A stretch of DNA of 64,000 nucleotides, from NCBI RefSeq assembly GCF_037478005.1, contig NZ_CP144164.1, positions 3,720,001 to 3,784,000 of the forward strand. The letters run 5' to 3'. This document shows positions 28,735 to 37,532 of the stretch, piece by piece. This DNA comes from Alteromonas sp. M12 (GTDB lineage: Bacteria; Pseudomonadota; Gammaproteobacteria; Enterobacterales; Alteromonadaceae). Every line of letters begins with the position of its first letter. The stretch's first letter is position 1. The notes under the pieces were generated by a model. That model ran no database searches, was not told the DNA's origin, and worked only from the letters and a program-made list of their open reading frames with translations. The translations under genes were made by a program, and so were the position numbers.

Positions 28735-29565
28735 TTAGTAAGGACTGAAGATAGACATCATTTGGTTTATTTCCTGCTTACTGAAAGTGATAGCATCAAC
28801 AAGTACTTCAACATCCAAATCTACACTTGCTAAGATCGCTGGATTAATTGTTTCAGGCAGGTTTCCTGGGAAGTTCGTCGCCAGCATATATCCTGCAATG
28901 GCAGCCACATGCATAATAGCGACCTCTTTGTTACCCATAGCATAATCTTCATCGGTGATATGCATGATGGGCAATGAAATTTGCGTCGGCAGTTGCCAAA
29001 GTTGCAAAATCGTTGAGCTACATTGTGGATAAGTAAATCCGAGTATATTTTTTTGCAGCGCAAATGGCACTGTTGCGTGATCTGCTGGAATACATTTAGC
29101 AGCTAACTCAGGACTCTCTTTCGTCACCACCAATTCTGCTAAATTATGCAGTAAACCCAACAAAAAGAACCGTTCAGAACCTCTAACTCGCGCTAATTTG
29201 GCTAAATGCTTAGCCACTAAACCAGTGAATAAACTCTGTTTCCAAAATCGCTTCAGATCCACATTTTCATCACTCAAAGAGTCGAATGCATCTTTCGCAG
29301 TTTCAGCCATAACTAAATTATATAGTGCTTCGCCACCTAGTATGTTTACTGCTTTACCAATGTTATCGACCTGAGAGCGGAATCTAAACAATGGACTATT
29401 GGCTAATTTAAGTAATTTGGATGCAAGTGATGGATCTAAGCTAACAAGGTTTCCGATATCTTCGACGTCTGATTGATGATCATCTAACATTTGCCGAATA
29501 CGCAGACAAATGTCTGGCAGGGCAAATGAGGTGCTAGCTTTTTTTGCGTAATCAATTGCTTGCAT
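28735..29565 (-). CDS. HDOD-domain signalling protein
   Basis: 276 residues, almost wholly one HDOD domain: ALPDICLRIRQMLDD, then the typical LVSLDPSLASKLLKLANSPLFRF and VNILGGEALYNLVMAETA (residues 15-90), and LLGLLHNLAELVV near 140. HDOD is an HD-related domain lacking hydrolase activity, used as a signalling or regulatory platform. No receiver, GGDEF or EAL domain is attached. Stands alone; partners unknown. Confidence 0.88.
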   Translation of the reverse strand: MQAIDYAKKASTSFALPDICLRIRQMLDDHQSDVEDIGNLVSLDPSLASKLLKLANSPLFRFRSQVDNIGKAVNILGGEALYNLVMAETAKDAFDSLSDENVDLKRFWKQSLFTGLVAKHLAKLARVRGSERFFLLGLLHNLAELVVTKESPELAAKCIPADHATVPFALQKNILGFTYPQCSSTILQLWQLPTQISLPIMHITDEDYAMGNKEVAIMHVAAIAGYMLATNFPGNLPETINPAILASVDLDVEVLVDAITFSKQEINQMMSIFSPY

Positions 29566-29778
29566 AAATACGAATACTTTTGGATGAGATGTGATTGATA
29601 GTAGTGGACATTATAGTCATGCTGAACTCAAATTGCGGTTTTTTTTTGTGCATAGTTATGGGTTTTCATATTTAACCAAGGCTTCAGCCGCACTGCTTAT
29701 CCAACCACAAAAAAAAGTTGATATTTACGTTGTTAGGCGTACGGTATATTTATAACTGTTTGTTAACAGGGAAGCAGG

Positions 29779-31227
29779 ATGGAAGAACTCTCAGGTTTAG
29801 ATGCAACTTTTCTATTTTTAGAAACTGAAAAAATCCCGATGCATATAGGTGGCGTATGCATAATGGAAGGATCGATGAAATTCGAAGAGTTTTACGAATT
29901 TATGGAAAAACGTATCCATCTAGTTTCAAAGCTCACCGAAAGACTGGTTACCGTTCCCCTAAGCCTAGATAGACCTTACTGGATTGAAGATCCCAATTTC
30001 GATTTGAGTTTACATATACGACACATGAAATTACCTGCGCCGGGTTCTTGGAAGGAACTGCGTTATGCTGCATCTCAGCATTTTTCAACATGTCTAGATA
30101 GGAGCAGACCGCTTTGGGAATTTATTTTTGTTGAAGGCTTAGACAACGTATCGCAAGTACCGAAAGGATCTGTCGCGATAATAACTAAAGTACACCATTC
30201 TGGTTTCGATGGTAAATCAGGTGCAGATTTAATGGCCATGATGTGGGATGTCACTCCCAAACCTCGGCCGGTCCCCGCGAAAGTATCCAAACCCCAAGAA
30301 AAGATCCCTGGCGCGATGAACCTTATGGCTCGTAGTGCGTATAACTTAGTTACTATTCCGGGAAAATTGCCGGGATTGTTATGGGATACAGGCAAGGCCA
30401 CCTTAAAAGCCAGTTATCTGTCCCGTGTACATGGCATTAAAATGCCAACCCTGCCCTTCCGCGCTCCAAAAACGCCATTTAATGGGGTGGTTGAGCAAGA
30501 ACGTAAATGGAATTCCGCTTTACTCGAAATTGATCGGGTAAAGGCAATACGTAAAGTGGTTGATGGGGCTACCCTAAACGATGTGATATTGGCTATTTGT
30601 GGCGGTGCGTTGCGCCAATACCTATTAGCTAAAGGGGAATTGCCTGAGCAACCATTGGTAGCTATGGTGCCTGTCTCAACCCGTTCGAAAGATGAAAAGA
30701 ACGCGATGGGAAATCAGGTATCAGCCATGTACATCCAATTAGCTACAAATGAGGCAGACCCGATTAAGCGTTTGGAGAAAATCCATGTTAATACCCTAGT
30801 TGGTAAGCTGTACCAAGAAGCAATTGACGCTAAAAGTCTAATGGGATACGCAGACTTAATTCCATTCGGTTTAGCTGGTGTAGCTTCACGATTTTATACA
30901 CGATCAGCGTTAGCCAAGTGGCATAAACCATTTTTCAACTTGGTAATTACAAATGTCCCGGGCCCAAATATTCCGTTGTATCTAGGCGGACACAAGTTAC
31001 TTACCAATATGGGAACCGGGCCCATTTTTGATGGTATGGGGTTAATTATGCCGGTGCTAAGCTACGACGGGACGATCACAATCAGTCCAACAAGTTCAGC
31101 CAATTTGATGCCCGATATAGATGTTTTAACTAAATGCATATTAGATTCCGCTAATGAATTGGAAGCTGCCGTGCAGAAGAAGCAAGCCAACATGGCTGCG
31201 TTTAACGCTTTGTTAAATGAAAAATAA
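29779..31227 (+). CDS. Wax ester synthase/diacylglycerol acyltransferase (WS/DGAT)
   Basis: 482 residues. Bifunctional acyltransferases of this family esterify fatty alcohols or diacylglycerol with acyl-CoA to make storage wax esters or triacylglycerol. The catalytic HHxxxDG motif is HHSGFDG at 139-145; other family blocks are PLWEFIFVEGL, LNDVILAICGGALRQYL and the C-terminal NLVITNVPGPNIPLYL. N-terminal LSGLDATFLFLETEKIPMHIGG is typical. Two alpha/beta hydrolase genes follow on the same strand, forming a likely neutral-lipid unit. Confidence 0.94.
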   Translation: MEELSGLDATFLFLETEKIPMHIGGVCIMEGSMKFEEFYEFMEKRIHLVSKLTERLVTVPLSLDRPYWIEDPNFDLSLHIRHMKLPAPGSWKELRYAASQHFSTCLDRSRPLWEFIFVEGLDNVSQVPKGSVAIITKVHHSGFDGKSGADLMAMMWDVTPKPRPVPAKVSKPQEKIPGAMNLMARSAYNLVTIPGKLPGLLWDTGKATLKASYLSRVHGIKMPTLPFRAPKTPFNGVVEQERKWNSALLEIDRVKAIRKVVDGATLNDVILAICGGALRQYLLAKGELPEQPLVAMVPVSTRSKDEKNAMGNQVSAMYIQLATNEADPIKRLEKIHVNTLVGKLYQEAIDAKSLMGYADLIPFGLAGVASRFYTRSALAKWHKPFFNLVITNVPGPNIPLYLGGHKLLTNMGTGPIFDGMGLIMPVLSYDGTITISPTSSANLMPDIDVLTKCILDSANELEAAVQKKQANMAAFNALLNEK

Positions 31228-31264
31228 AGCACGAAGTATATAACCAAAGAAGTAGAGAGTTTAT

Positions 31265-32068
31265 ATGAATAACGAAATAGCGACACTGCCAAACAATCGT
31301 CCCAAAAAGCGCCATATGCTCTCGGAGGGCAGATCGCTTTTCGAATTCGGTACAACCAGTTTATTGATGCCTTTATTGCTGCAAGCTCCTCGTGGTGACA
31401 AACATCCTGTGATGGTTTTGCCTGGTTTCTTAGCCTCGGATATTTCGACTAAACCTCTACGTACCTTTCTCAAAATGAAAGGTTATAAACCTCATGGTTG
31501 GGGCTTAGGAAGAAACCTAGGCACCCACATTGTAGGTGGACAGCATATCGTGAGTGACCAGTTACTCAATAAAGTCATTGAATTGCATGTCAAACACGAT
31601 GCCAAGGTCAGCCTTGTGGGCTGGAGTTTGGGTGGCATTTTGGCAAGAGAAATTGCCCGTGCAATTCCTGATTGTGTAAGACAAGTTATTTCGTTAGGCA
31701 GTCCATTTAATGGCCCTCAGGGTTCTGCCCCCGTAGCGGCTAAAATGTTTGAGATGATAAATGGCGATTTAAATCAACGAGAACCAGATGCTGCACAACG
31801 AATTATTCCCCCACCACAGGTTCCAAGTTCAGCTATTTTTTCCCGTAGTGACGGCGTAGCTCACTGGCAATCATGTATCAACTCAAATGAACATTTACAT
31901 CCACAATCGGAAAATATTGAGGTGAAAGGTAGCCATATGGGCTTAGGACATAATTCTCAGGTATTATGGATTGTCGCCAATCGATTAGCGCAAAAAGAAG
32001 GCCAATGGCAGCCATTCAGACAAAAAACCTTACATAGAGTTCTGTATCCAAATCCTGACAGGGCATAA
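31265..32068 (+). CDS. Alpha/beta hydrolase, lipase-like
   Basis: 267 residues. Nucleophile elbow GWSLG at 119-123 (S121), oxyanion-type VLPGFLASD near 51-59 and a C-terminal GSHMGLGHN giving the likely catalytic histidine. No signal peptide, so probably cytoplasmic, acting on intracellular esters. It starts 37 bases after the WS/DGAT gene and is 2 bases from the next hydrolase gene. Lipase versus esterase specificity cannot be decided from sequence. Confidence 0.82.
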   Translation: MNNEIATLPNNRPKKRHMLSEGRSLFEFGTTSLLMPLLLQAPRGDKHPVMVLPGFLASDISTKPLRTFLKMKGYKPHGWGLGRNLGTHIVGGQHIVSDQLLNKVIELHVKHDAKVSLVGWSLGGILAREIARAIPDCVRQVISLGSPFNGPQGSAPVAAKMFEMINGDLNQREPDAAQRIIPPPQVPSSAIFSRSDGVAHWQSCINSNEHLHPQSENIEVKGSHMGLGHNSQVLWIVANRLAQKEGQWQPFRQKTLHRVLYPNPDRA

Positions 32069-32070
32069 AT

Positions 32071-32970
32071 TTGAGTGAAGTAACTAATAGCGAAGAGCTG
32101 TTCGCGGACGTAAACGGAATTACGTTGTGTTACCAAACCTTTGGTAACCCAAAAGACAAACCCCTATTGTTGATAATGGGCCTAGCAACTCAAATGATTC
32201 ATTGGGATCCACGATTTTGTCAAAAATTGGTGGACCAAGGGTATTGGGTGATCCGTTTCGACAATCGCGACATTGGCAGAAGTACCTTATTACAAGGTCA
32301 AAAAAAGCCAACCATTTTTTCAGTCGCGGCCAATCAATTGTTTGGTAAAAAGCTACACGTTCCTTACGATTTACATACGATGGCCGGTGATGCAGTTGCA
32401 TTATTAGATCATCTAAACATTGCTACCTGCCATTTAGTAGGAGTATCTATGGGTGGAATGATCGCCCAATGTATCGCCATAGATTATCCAAATAGGGTGG
32501 CCAGTTTAACCTCTATTATGTCTACTACCGGTAACCGATCGCTACCTAAACCCAAAAAGTCGGTAATGTTAAAAATCATACAGCCGCCGCCTAAAGATCC
32601 TAAAGCTTACCTACATTATTCTTTAAAATTATGGAAAATGCTCAATGGTGACTATTTCAATTTTGATAAAAAGAAGATAGCAAAGCTTATGCAGCACGCC
32701 AGAGAACGCTCATTTAACCCTGATGGCGTGTGGCGACAGACCTGTGCAATATTAGCCTCACCTGATCGAACCTCAGCGTTACATAAGATTAAATTACCGA
32801 GCCTGGTGATCCATGGTGATTGTGATCCGCTTGTTCCCGTCGAGTGTGGGATAGCCACAGCCGCAGCCATCGAAAATTGTGAACTAGTTATTATTAAAGG
32901 TATGGGGCACACATTGCCTGAAGAGGCTTGGGATCAAATCATCAGCAGTATCGCTAAGTTAGCCAATTAA
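32071..32970 (+). CDS. Alpha/beta hydrolase fold esterase
   Basis: 299 residues from a TTG start two bases after the previous stop, showing tight coupling; no nearby ATG fits. Nucleophile elbow GVSMG (S126), cap region 165-205, probable acid in VIHGDCDPLVP and histidine in KGMGHTLPEE. Closest in look to the EstA/RdmC-type alpha/beta hydrolases often found with lipid genes. No export signal. Together with its neighbours it suggests turnover of stored neutral lipid. Confidence 0.82.
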   Translation: MSEVTNSEELFADVNGITLCYQTFGNPKDKPLLLIMGLATQMIHWDPRFCQKLVDQGYWVIRFDNRDIGRSTLLQGQKKPTIFSVAANQLFGKKLHVPYDLHTMAGDAVALLDHLNIATCHLVGVSMGGMIAQCIAIDYPNRVASLTSIMSTTGNRSLPKPKKSVMLKIIQPPPKDPKAYLHYSLKLWKMLNGDYFNFDKKKIAKLMQHARERSFNPDGVWRQTCAILASPDRTSALHKIKLPSLVIHGDCDPLVPVECGIATAAAIENCELVIIKGMGHTLPEEAWDQIISSIAKLAN

Positions 32971-33008
32971 CATACAATTACCGCAGTTGAAGTCTGTGGG
33001 AAAGGCCG

Positions 33009-33254
33009 TTACTCATCAAACATGTCTGTTTGCTGAGGTGTTGTTGTTTTAGCATCGCCGTTTTTCCTGCGTGAGGCTATGGCTTTGCGTCTCTGACAAG
33101 CTTTTATAATAACCCTTTTGGCATAAGGTGTAGTCTGATTCCAATACAGCCTTTCGTCCCTGCTGCGGAAACATCCCGTACAATAGCCCCCTTTACCTGA
33201 TTGGCAAACACCGATGCAGGGGCTAGGGATGTCAAAAAACTCGAGTTGATCCAC
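33009..33254 (-). CDS. DUF1289 small cysteine-rich protein
   Basis: 81 residues. The DUF1289 signature SPCIGVCQSGKGGYCTGCFRS has four cysteines able to bind a metal, followed by RDERLYWNQ. Family members are small proteins of unknown role (YdhL type), often beside oxidoreductases. The C-terminal tail is basic and low complexity. Convergent with the esterase gene. Confidence 0.85.
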   Translation of the reverse strand: MDQLEFFDIPSPCIGVCQSGKGGYCTGCFRSRDERLYWNQTTPYAKRVIIKACQRRKAIASRRKNGDAKTTTPQQTDMFDE

Positions 33255-33370
33255 AGTGGCGACTTTTATTCATAAATTCAGATCATTTCCTATAGTTTAC
33301 ACCCTTATTCAAAAGTAGGCGAAATACCAATTATGATTTTAATAATGATCTGAATTCAATTAATCCAATA

Positions 33371-33781
33371 CTATTCTGGATATTGGGCAAATTTAGGTGC
33401 CGCTTGGCCATCATCGTACCAAGCAAATTTTTCTTCCCAAAATATATTCGCTTGGGGCGTAATATCTGGAACGCCATCTAAGAAGCCAGCAGGTATGCAC
33501 AGCATACTGCCATCACGGGTTAAATAAGGCACTTGTGAGCCGCAATCAGAGCAAAAAACATTACTAAAGCGCACCGCATTTGGTAGATCAAAACGTTTTA
33601 TTTTATCTTCACCACTGTGCCATTGGATATTGTCAGGATCGGTAAATATTAGTGAAGCGAACGCTGAGCCAGTTTTCTTTTGACAGCGATCACAATGACA
33701 TTGATAAAAACGTTTGTAAGGTCCATGAACCTGACCGGTCACTGCACCACATAAGCAGCTACCTTTAATTTCTTGCGGCAT
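33371..33781 (-). CDS. GFA-family (CENP-V/GFA domain) zinc protein
   Basis: 136 residues from ATG 33781, preferred over the longer open frame (from 33814) because an AGAGGA site lies just before it. Zinc ligands: C-x-C in GSCLCGAVTG, CHCDRCQKKTGSAF and FCSDCG, the full pattern of the glutathione-dependent formaldehyde-activating enzyme family. Most members have no proven activity, so only the fold is claimed. Stands alone. Confidence 0.88.
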   Translation of the reverse strand: MPQEIKGSCLCGAVTGQVHGPYKRFYQCHCDRCQKKTGSAFASLIFTDPDNIQWHSGEDKIKRFDLPNAVRFSNVFCSDCGSQVPYLTRDGSMLCIPAGFLDGVPDITPQANIFWEEKFAWYDDGQAAPKFAQYPE

Positions 33782-33895
33782 AATAATTCCTCTTATAATA
33801 ATTTTATTTAGCAAAACGAATCTAGCTCATCCCCCCGCTTAATTATAGAAGCATAAGCTCAGGTGATGATAAAACCAGATAAAACCTGCAGACAT

Positions 33896-33930
33896 AAAAA
33901 ATGCCAGTTTGCTCAACGCAGACTGGCATT
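33896..33930 (-). terminator. Terminator after lpdA
   Basis: A 9-bp stem, AATGCCAGT (33900-33908) with ACTGGCATT (33922-33930), followed on the minus strand by a T6 run. Confidence 0.85.
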
Positions 33931-33949
33931 CTTTGTATCGTTCAGAGAA

Positions 33950-35371
33950 TTACTTTTTCTTTGCTTTTGGGTTTGGCAAATCAGTAATACTTCCTTCAAA
34001 TATTTCAGAAGCTAAACCAATTGATTCATTTAACGTTGGGTGAGCATGAATTGTCAAAGCAACATCTTCAGCATCAGCGCCCATTTCAATGGCTAAACCA
34101 ATTTCACCTAACATTTCACCCGCATTGATACCGATAATTGCACCACCGATTACACGGTTAGTGTCTTTTTCGAATATCATTTTAGTCATACCTTCAGTAC
34201 GACCAGAAGCAATAGCTCGGCCTGAAGCAGCCCAAGGGAAAGAGGCAGTTTCATAACTTACGCCTTGCTCTTTAGCTTCTTTTTCAGTTAATCCTACCCA
34301 AGCGACTTCTGGGTCAGTGTAGGCAACTGAAGGAATACATTTAGGATCAAAGTAATGCTTCTTACCAGCAATAACTTCTGCAGCAACATGACCTTCATGT
34401 ACCGCTTTGTGAGCAAGCATAGGTTGTCCAACAAGGTCACCAATCGCATAGATGTTGCTAACGTTAGTACGCATTTGCTTATCAACGTTAATGAAACCGC
34501 GCTCATCTACTTTCACGCCAGCTTTATCGGCTGCAACTAAACTGCCATTTGGACGACGTCCAACTGCCACTAGTACTTTATCGTATCTAACTGGCTCAGC
34601 AGGTGCTTGTTTACCTTCAAAAGTAACGTATAAACCGTCGTCTTTAGCTTCAACAGCTGTTACTTTTGTTTCCAACATGACGTTAAATTTGTTTTTAACG
34701 TATTTTTGATAAATTTTGATGACGTCTTTGTCAGCAGCTGGAATCAACTGGTCTAAAAACTCAACCACATCAATTTGCGAACCTAGAGAACGATAAACAG
34801 TCCCCATTTCCAAACCAATGATACCGCCACCCAAAACTAACATTTTTTCAGGGATATCTTTCATTTCCAACGCGCCTGTAGAATCGATTACTCGATCATC
34901 ATCGTTTGGAATGAAGGGAAGTGAAACTGGCTCTGAACCAGCAGCTATAATCGCGTTATCAAATGTAATGGTTGTTTTACCGTCTTTCCCTTCTACTTCA
35001 AGGGTATTAGAACCGGTGAATTTACCGTAACCTTGCACAAATTTAACTTTGCGCATTTTAGACATGCCTGACAAACCTTTAGTAAGTTGCCCTACTACAC
35101 TGTCTTTCCAGCCACGTACTTTATCTAAATCAATTTTAGGCTCACCGAACACAACGCCGTGTGAAGCCATTTCTTTCGCATCATCAATTACTTTAGCTAC
35201 GTGAAGTAACGCTTTAGAAGGGATACAGCCTACGTTAAGACATACTCCACCTAAGGTTTCACGGGAGTCAATGATGACTGTTTCAATACCTAAATCGGCA
35301 GCTCTAAACGCTGCTGAATAACCACCAGGTCCTGCACCTAGCACAACCAGTTGAGTTTTAATTTCGCTCAT
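33950..35371 (-). CDS. lpdA: Dihydrolipoyl dehydrogenase (E3)
   Basis: FAD disulfide oxidoreductase that reoxidises dihydrolipoamide in pyruvate and 2-oxoglutarate dehydrogenases and glycine cleavage, so it also serves the gcv genes of this window. 473 residues. FAD loop LGAGPGGYSA, redox-active disulfide C44/C49 in GGVCLNVGCIPSKALLH, NAD loop VLGGGIIGLEMGTV and the C-terminal HAHPTLNES with the catalytic histidine. Last gene of the pdh cluster; a terminator hairpin precedes it, so it likely also has its own promoter. Confidence 0.98.
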   Translation of the reverse strand: MSEIKTQLVVLGAGPGGYSAAFRAADLGIETVIIDSRETLGGVCLNVGCIPSKALLHVAKVIDDAKEMASHGVVFGEPKIDLDKVRGWKDSVVGQLTKGLSGMSKMRKVKFVQGYGKFTGSNTLEVEGKDGKTTITFDNAIIAAGSEPVSLPFIPNDDDRVIDSTGALEMKDIPEKMLVLGGGIIGLEMGTVYRSLGSQIDVVEFLDQLIPAADKDVIKIYQKYVKNKFNVMLETKVTAVEAKDDGLYVTFEGKQAPAEPVRYDKVLVAVGRRPNGSLVAADKAGVKVDERGFINVDKQMRTNVSNIYAIGDLVGQPMLAHKAVHEGHVAAEVIAGKKHYFDPKCIPSVAYTDPEVAWVGLTEKEAKEQGVSYETASFPWAASGRAIASGRTEGMTKMIFEKDTNRVIGGAIIGINAGEMLGEIGLAIEMGADAEDVALTIHAHPTLNESIGLASEIFEGSITDLPNPKAKKK

Positions 35372-35472
35372 TATGACCTCAAATTTCGAATTCTATTCTG
35401 ACAGACCTGTAAAATACTACCTTTGCGACTTTATGTTAGCAAAGTAAAGCACGACTAAACACGAAAAATATC

Positions 35473-35513
35473 AAAAAAGTGCGCTTCAACATGATTTAAG
35501 CAAAAGCGCACTT
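35473..35513 (-). terminator. Terminator between aceF and lpdA
   Basis: A 10-bp perfect stem, AAGTGCGCTT (35477-35486) with AAGCGCACTT (35504-35513), followed on the minus strand by T6. It should reduce read-through from aceF into lpdA. Confidence 0.85.
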
Positions 35514-35522
35514 AATTATGAC

Positions 35523-37517
35523 CTAAAGTAGAATTTGGCGAAGATCAGCCAACACGTTGCTCAAATGAACCGCAAAACGTGCAGCTACAGCACCATCAAT
35601 CACACGGTGATCGTAAGATAATGACAGCGGTAACATGAGTCTTGGCTCAAAATCTTTACCATTCCACTTTGGTTTCATTTCACTTTTCGAAACACCTAAA
35701 ATAGCCACATCAGGCGCATTTACGATAGGCGTAAATGCAGTACCACCAATGCCGCCTAAACTAGAGATAGTAAAACAGCTGCCCTGCATATCCGGACCTT
35801 TAAGTTTTCCATCTCTGGCTTTGATACTAATTTCAGTAAGTTCTCGAGAAAGTTCGACAATACCTTTTTTATCCACATCACGTACTACAGGAACAACAAG
35901 TCCTCCTGGAGTCTCAACAGCAATACCAATATGGTAATACTTTTTCTGGATAAGTGATTCGCCAGATTCAGACAAAGACGTATTGAATACCGGATACGCT
36001 TTAAGCGCATCGGCTACCGCTTTCATCATAAAGACTAAAGGTGTAATTTTAACCCCTAGTTTACGTTTTTCAGCGATGACGTTTTGCTCTTTACGGAATT
36101 TTTCCAATTCCGTTATATCGGCTTCTTCAAATTGCGTAACATGTGGAATCGTTACCCAATTGCGGTGCAGGTTTGGTCCAGAGATTTTCTGAATTCGCGT
36201 TAGTGGAACTTCTTCCACCTCACCAAACTTAGCAAAATCAACTTTCGGTGGAGCTAGTACTTGCAAACCACCTGAACCACTTCCAACAGATGACCCAGGG
36301 GTCATTTTAGGACGTGATAATTCGTATTTAACAAAAGATTGCACATCTTCTTTTAAAATACGTTTTTTAGGACCGCTACCAGCAACCTGTGTTAAATCTA
36401 CACCAAATTCTCTCGCTAAGCGACGCACCGACGGTGAAGCATGAACTTTACCACTGGATTTTTTGTCGGCCGCAGATGGATGATGTGGAACCGGTGGCTT
36501 ACGGGTATTCTCAGCTCTGGCAGGTGCTGCAGGTGCCGCTGCTTGTTGAGCAGGGGCAGGTGCTGGAGCAGCTGCTTTGGGTGCTGATTTTTCAGTTACC
36601 TCTAATGTGATAACCAAACTACCTTCTGATACTTTATCGCCAACCTTTAATTCGACACTTTTAACCGTACCACTTTTCGGTGACGGTACATCCATGGTGG
36701 CTTTATCGGTTTCCAAAGTCACCAAGCCTGCTTCAGCTTCTATTTCATCGCCAACCGCAACCAATACTTCAATGACATCAACATCAGTATCACCACCGAT
36801 GTCAGGTACTTTTACATCAATCACTGAGGTGCTCTGTTCACCCGAGTCAGCTTCTTCAGCTGCAGGGGCTTCTGGCGCAGATGCTTGTTGTGCTGGTGCT
36901 GGCGATGGTGCCGATTCAGCAGCGCTAGGCGCAGTATCCGCGGCAGAATCTGATGCACCTTGAGTTTCTAATTCAAGTATCAAAGTTCCTTCAGAGACTT
37001 TGTCTCCGACTTTGATTTTAAGCGACTTCACCACACCTGCAGCAGGCGAAGGTACGTCCATGGTCGCCTTATCAGTTTCCAAGGTGATTAAACCCGTTTC
37101 TGCATCAATCTTATCGCCTTCGGCGACCAGTACCTCAATCACATCAACATCAGTGTCACCACCAATATCAGGCACCTTAACTTCAATCACTTCACTGCTA
37201 GCACTTGCAGCAGCGGCTTTAGGTTGTTCTGCCGTTGGTTCTGGTGCTGACTCTGAAGCAGCCGCTTCAGAGGACGCGCCCGCAGCGGCAAGTTTCATGA
37301 TCAAAGTATCTTGACTGACTTTGTCACCTACCTTCACCAAAATATCTGCAACCGAACCTGCAAACGGCGCCGGAATATCCATACTGGACTTATCACTTTC
37401 AACCGTTATCAGCGACGTTTCTGCTTCGACATCGTCACCTACAGAAACACAGATTTCAATGACTTCAACTTCTTCACCGCCCACATCGGGGACCAATACA
37501 TCTTTTAAATCTGACAT
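35523..37517 (-). CDS. aceF: Pyruvate dehydrogenase E2, dihydrolipoyllysine acetyltransferase
   Basis: Core of the pyruvate dehydrogenase complex. 664 residues from ATG 37517, chosen because a GGGAGGA site precedes it; the frame stays open five codons further. Three lipoyl domains with lysines K43 (ESDKSS), K150 and K272 (both ETDKATMDVPSP), joined by Ala/Pro-rich linkers (about 80-105, 188-228, 310-345). The E1/E3-binding domain (about 358-395, ASPSVRRLAREFGVDL) is followed by the acyltransferase domain ending YDHRVIDGAVAARF, with catalytic H637 and D641. 15 bases separate it from aceE. Confidence 0.98.
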   Translation of the reverse strand: MSDLKDVLVPDVGGEEVEVIEICVSVGDDVEAETSLITVESDKSSMDIPAPFAGSVADILVKVGDKVSQDTLIMKLAAAGASSEAAASESAPEPTAEQPKAAAASASSEVIEVKVPDIGGDTDVDVIEVLVAEGDKIDAETGLITLETDKATMDVPSPAAGVVKSLKIKVGDKVSEGTLILELETQGASDSAADTAPSAAESAPSPAPAQQASAPEAPAAEEADSGEQSTSVIDVKVPDIGGDTDVDVIEVLVAVGDEIEAEAGLVTLETDKATMDVPSPKSGTVKSVELKVGDKVSEGSLVITLEVTEKSAPKAAAPAPAPAQQAAAPAAPARAENTRKPPVPHHPSAADKKSSGKVHASPSVRRLAREFGVDLTQVAGSGPKKRILKEDVQSFVKYELSRPKMTPGSSVGSGSGGLQVLAPPKVDFAKFGEVEEVPLTRIQKISGPNLHRNWVTIPHVTQFEEADITELEKFRKEQNVIAEKRKLGVKITPLVFMMKAVADALKAYPVFNTSLSESGESLIQKKYYHIGIAVETPGGLVVPVVRDVDKKGIVELSRELTEISIKARDGKLKGPDMQGSCFTISSLGGIGGTAFTPIVNAPDVAILGVSKSEMKPKWNGKDFEPRLMLPLSLSYDHRVIDGAVAARFAVHLSNVLADLRQILL

Positions 37518-37532
37518 TTTGAGTCCTCCCAA

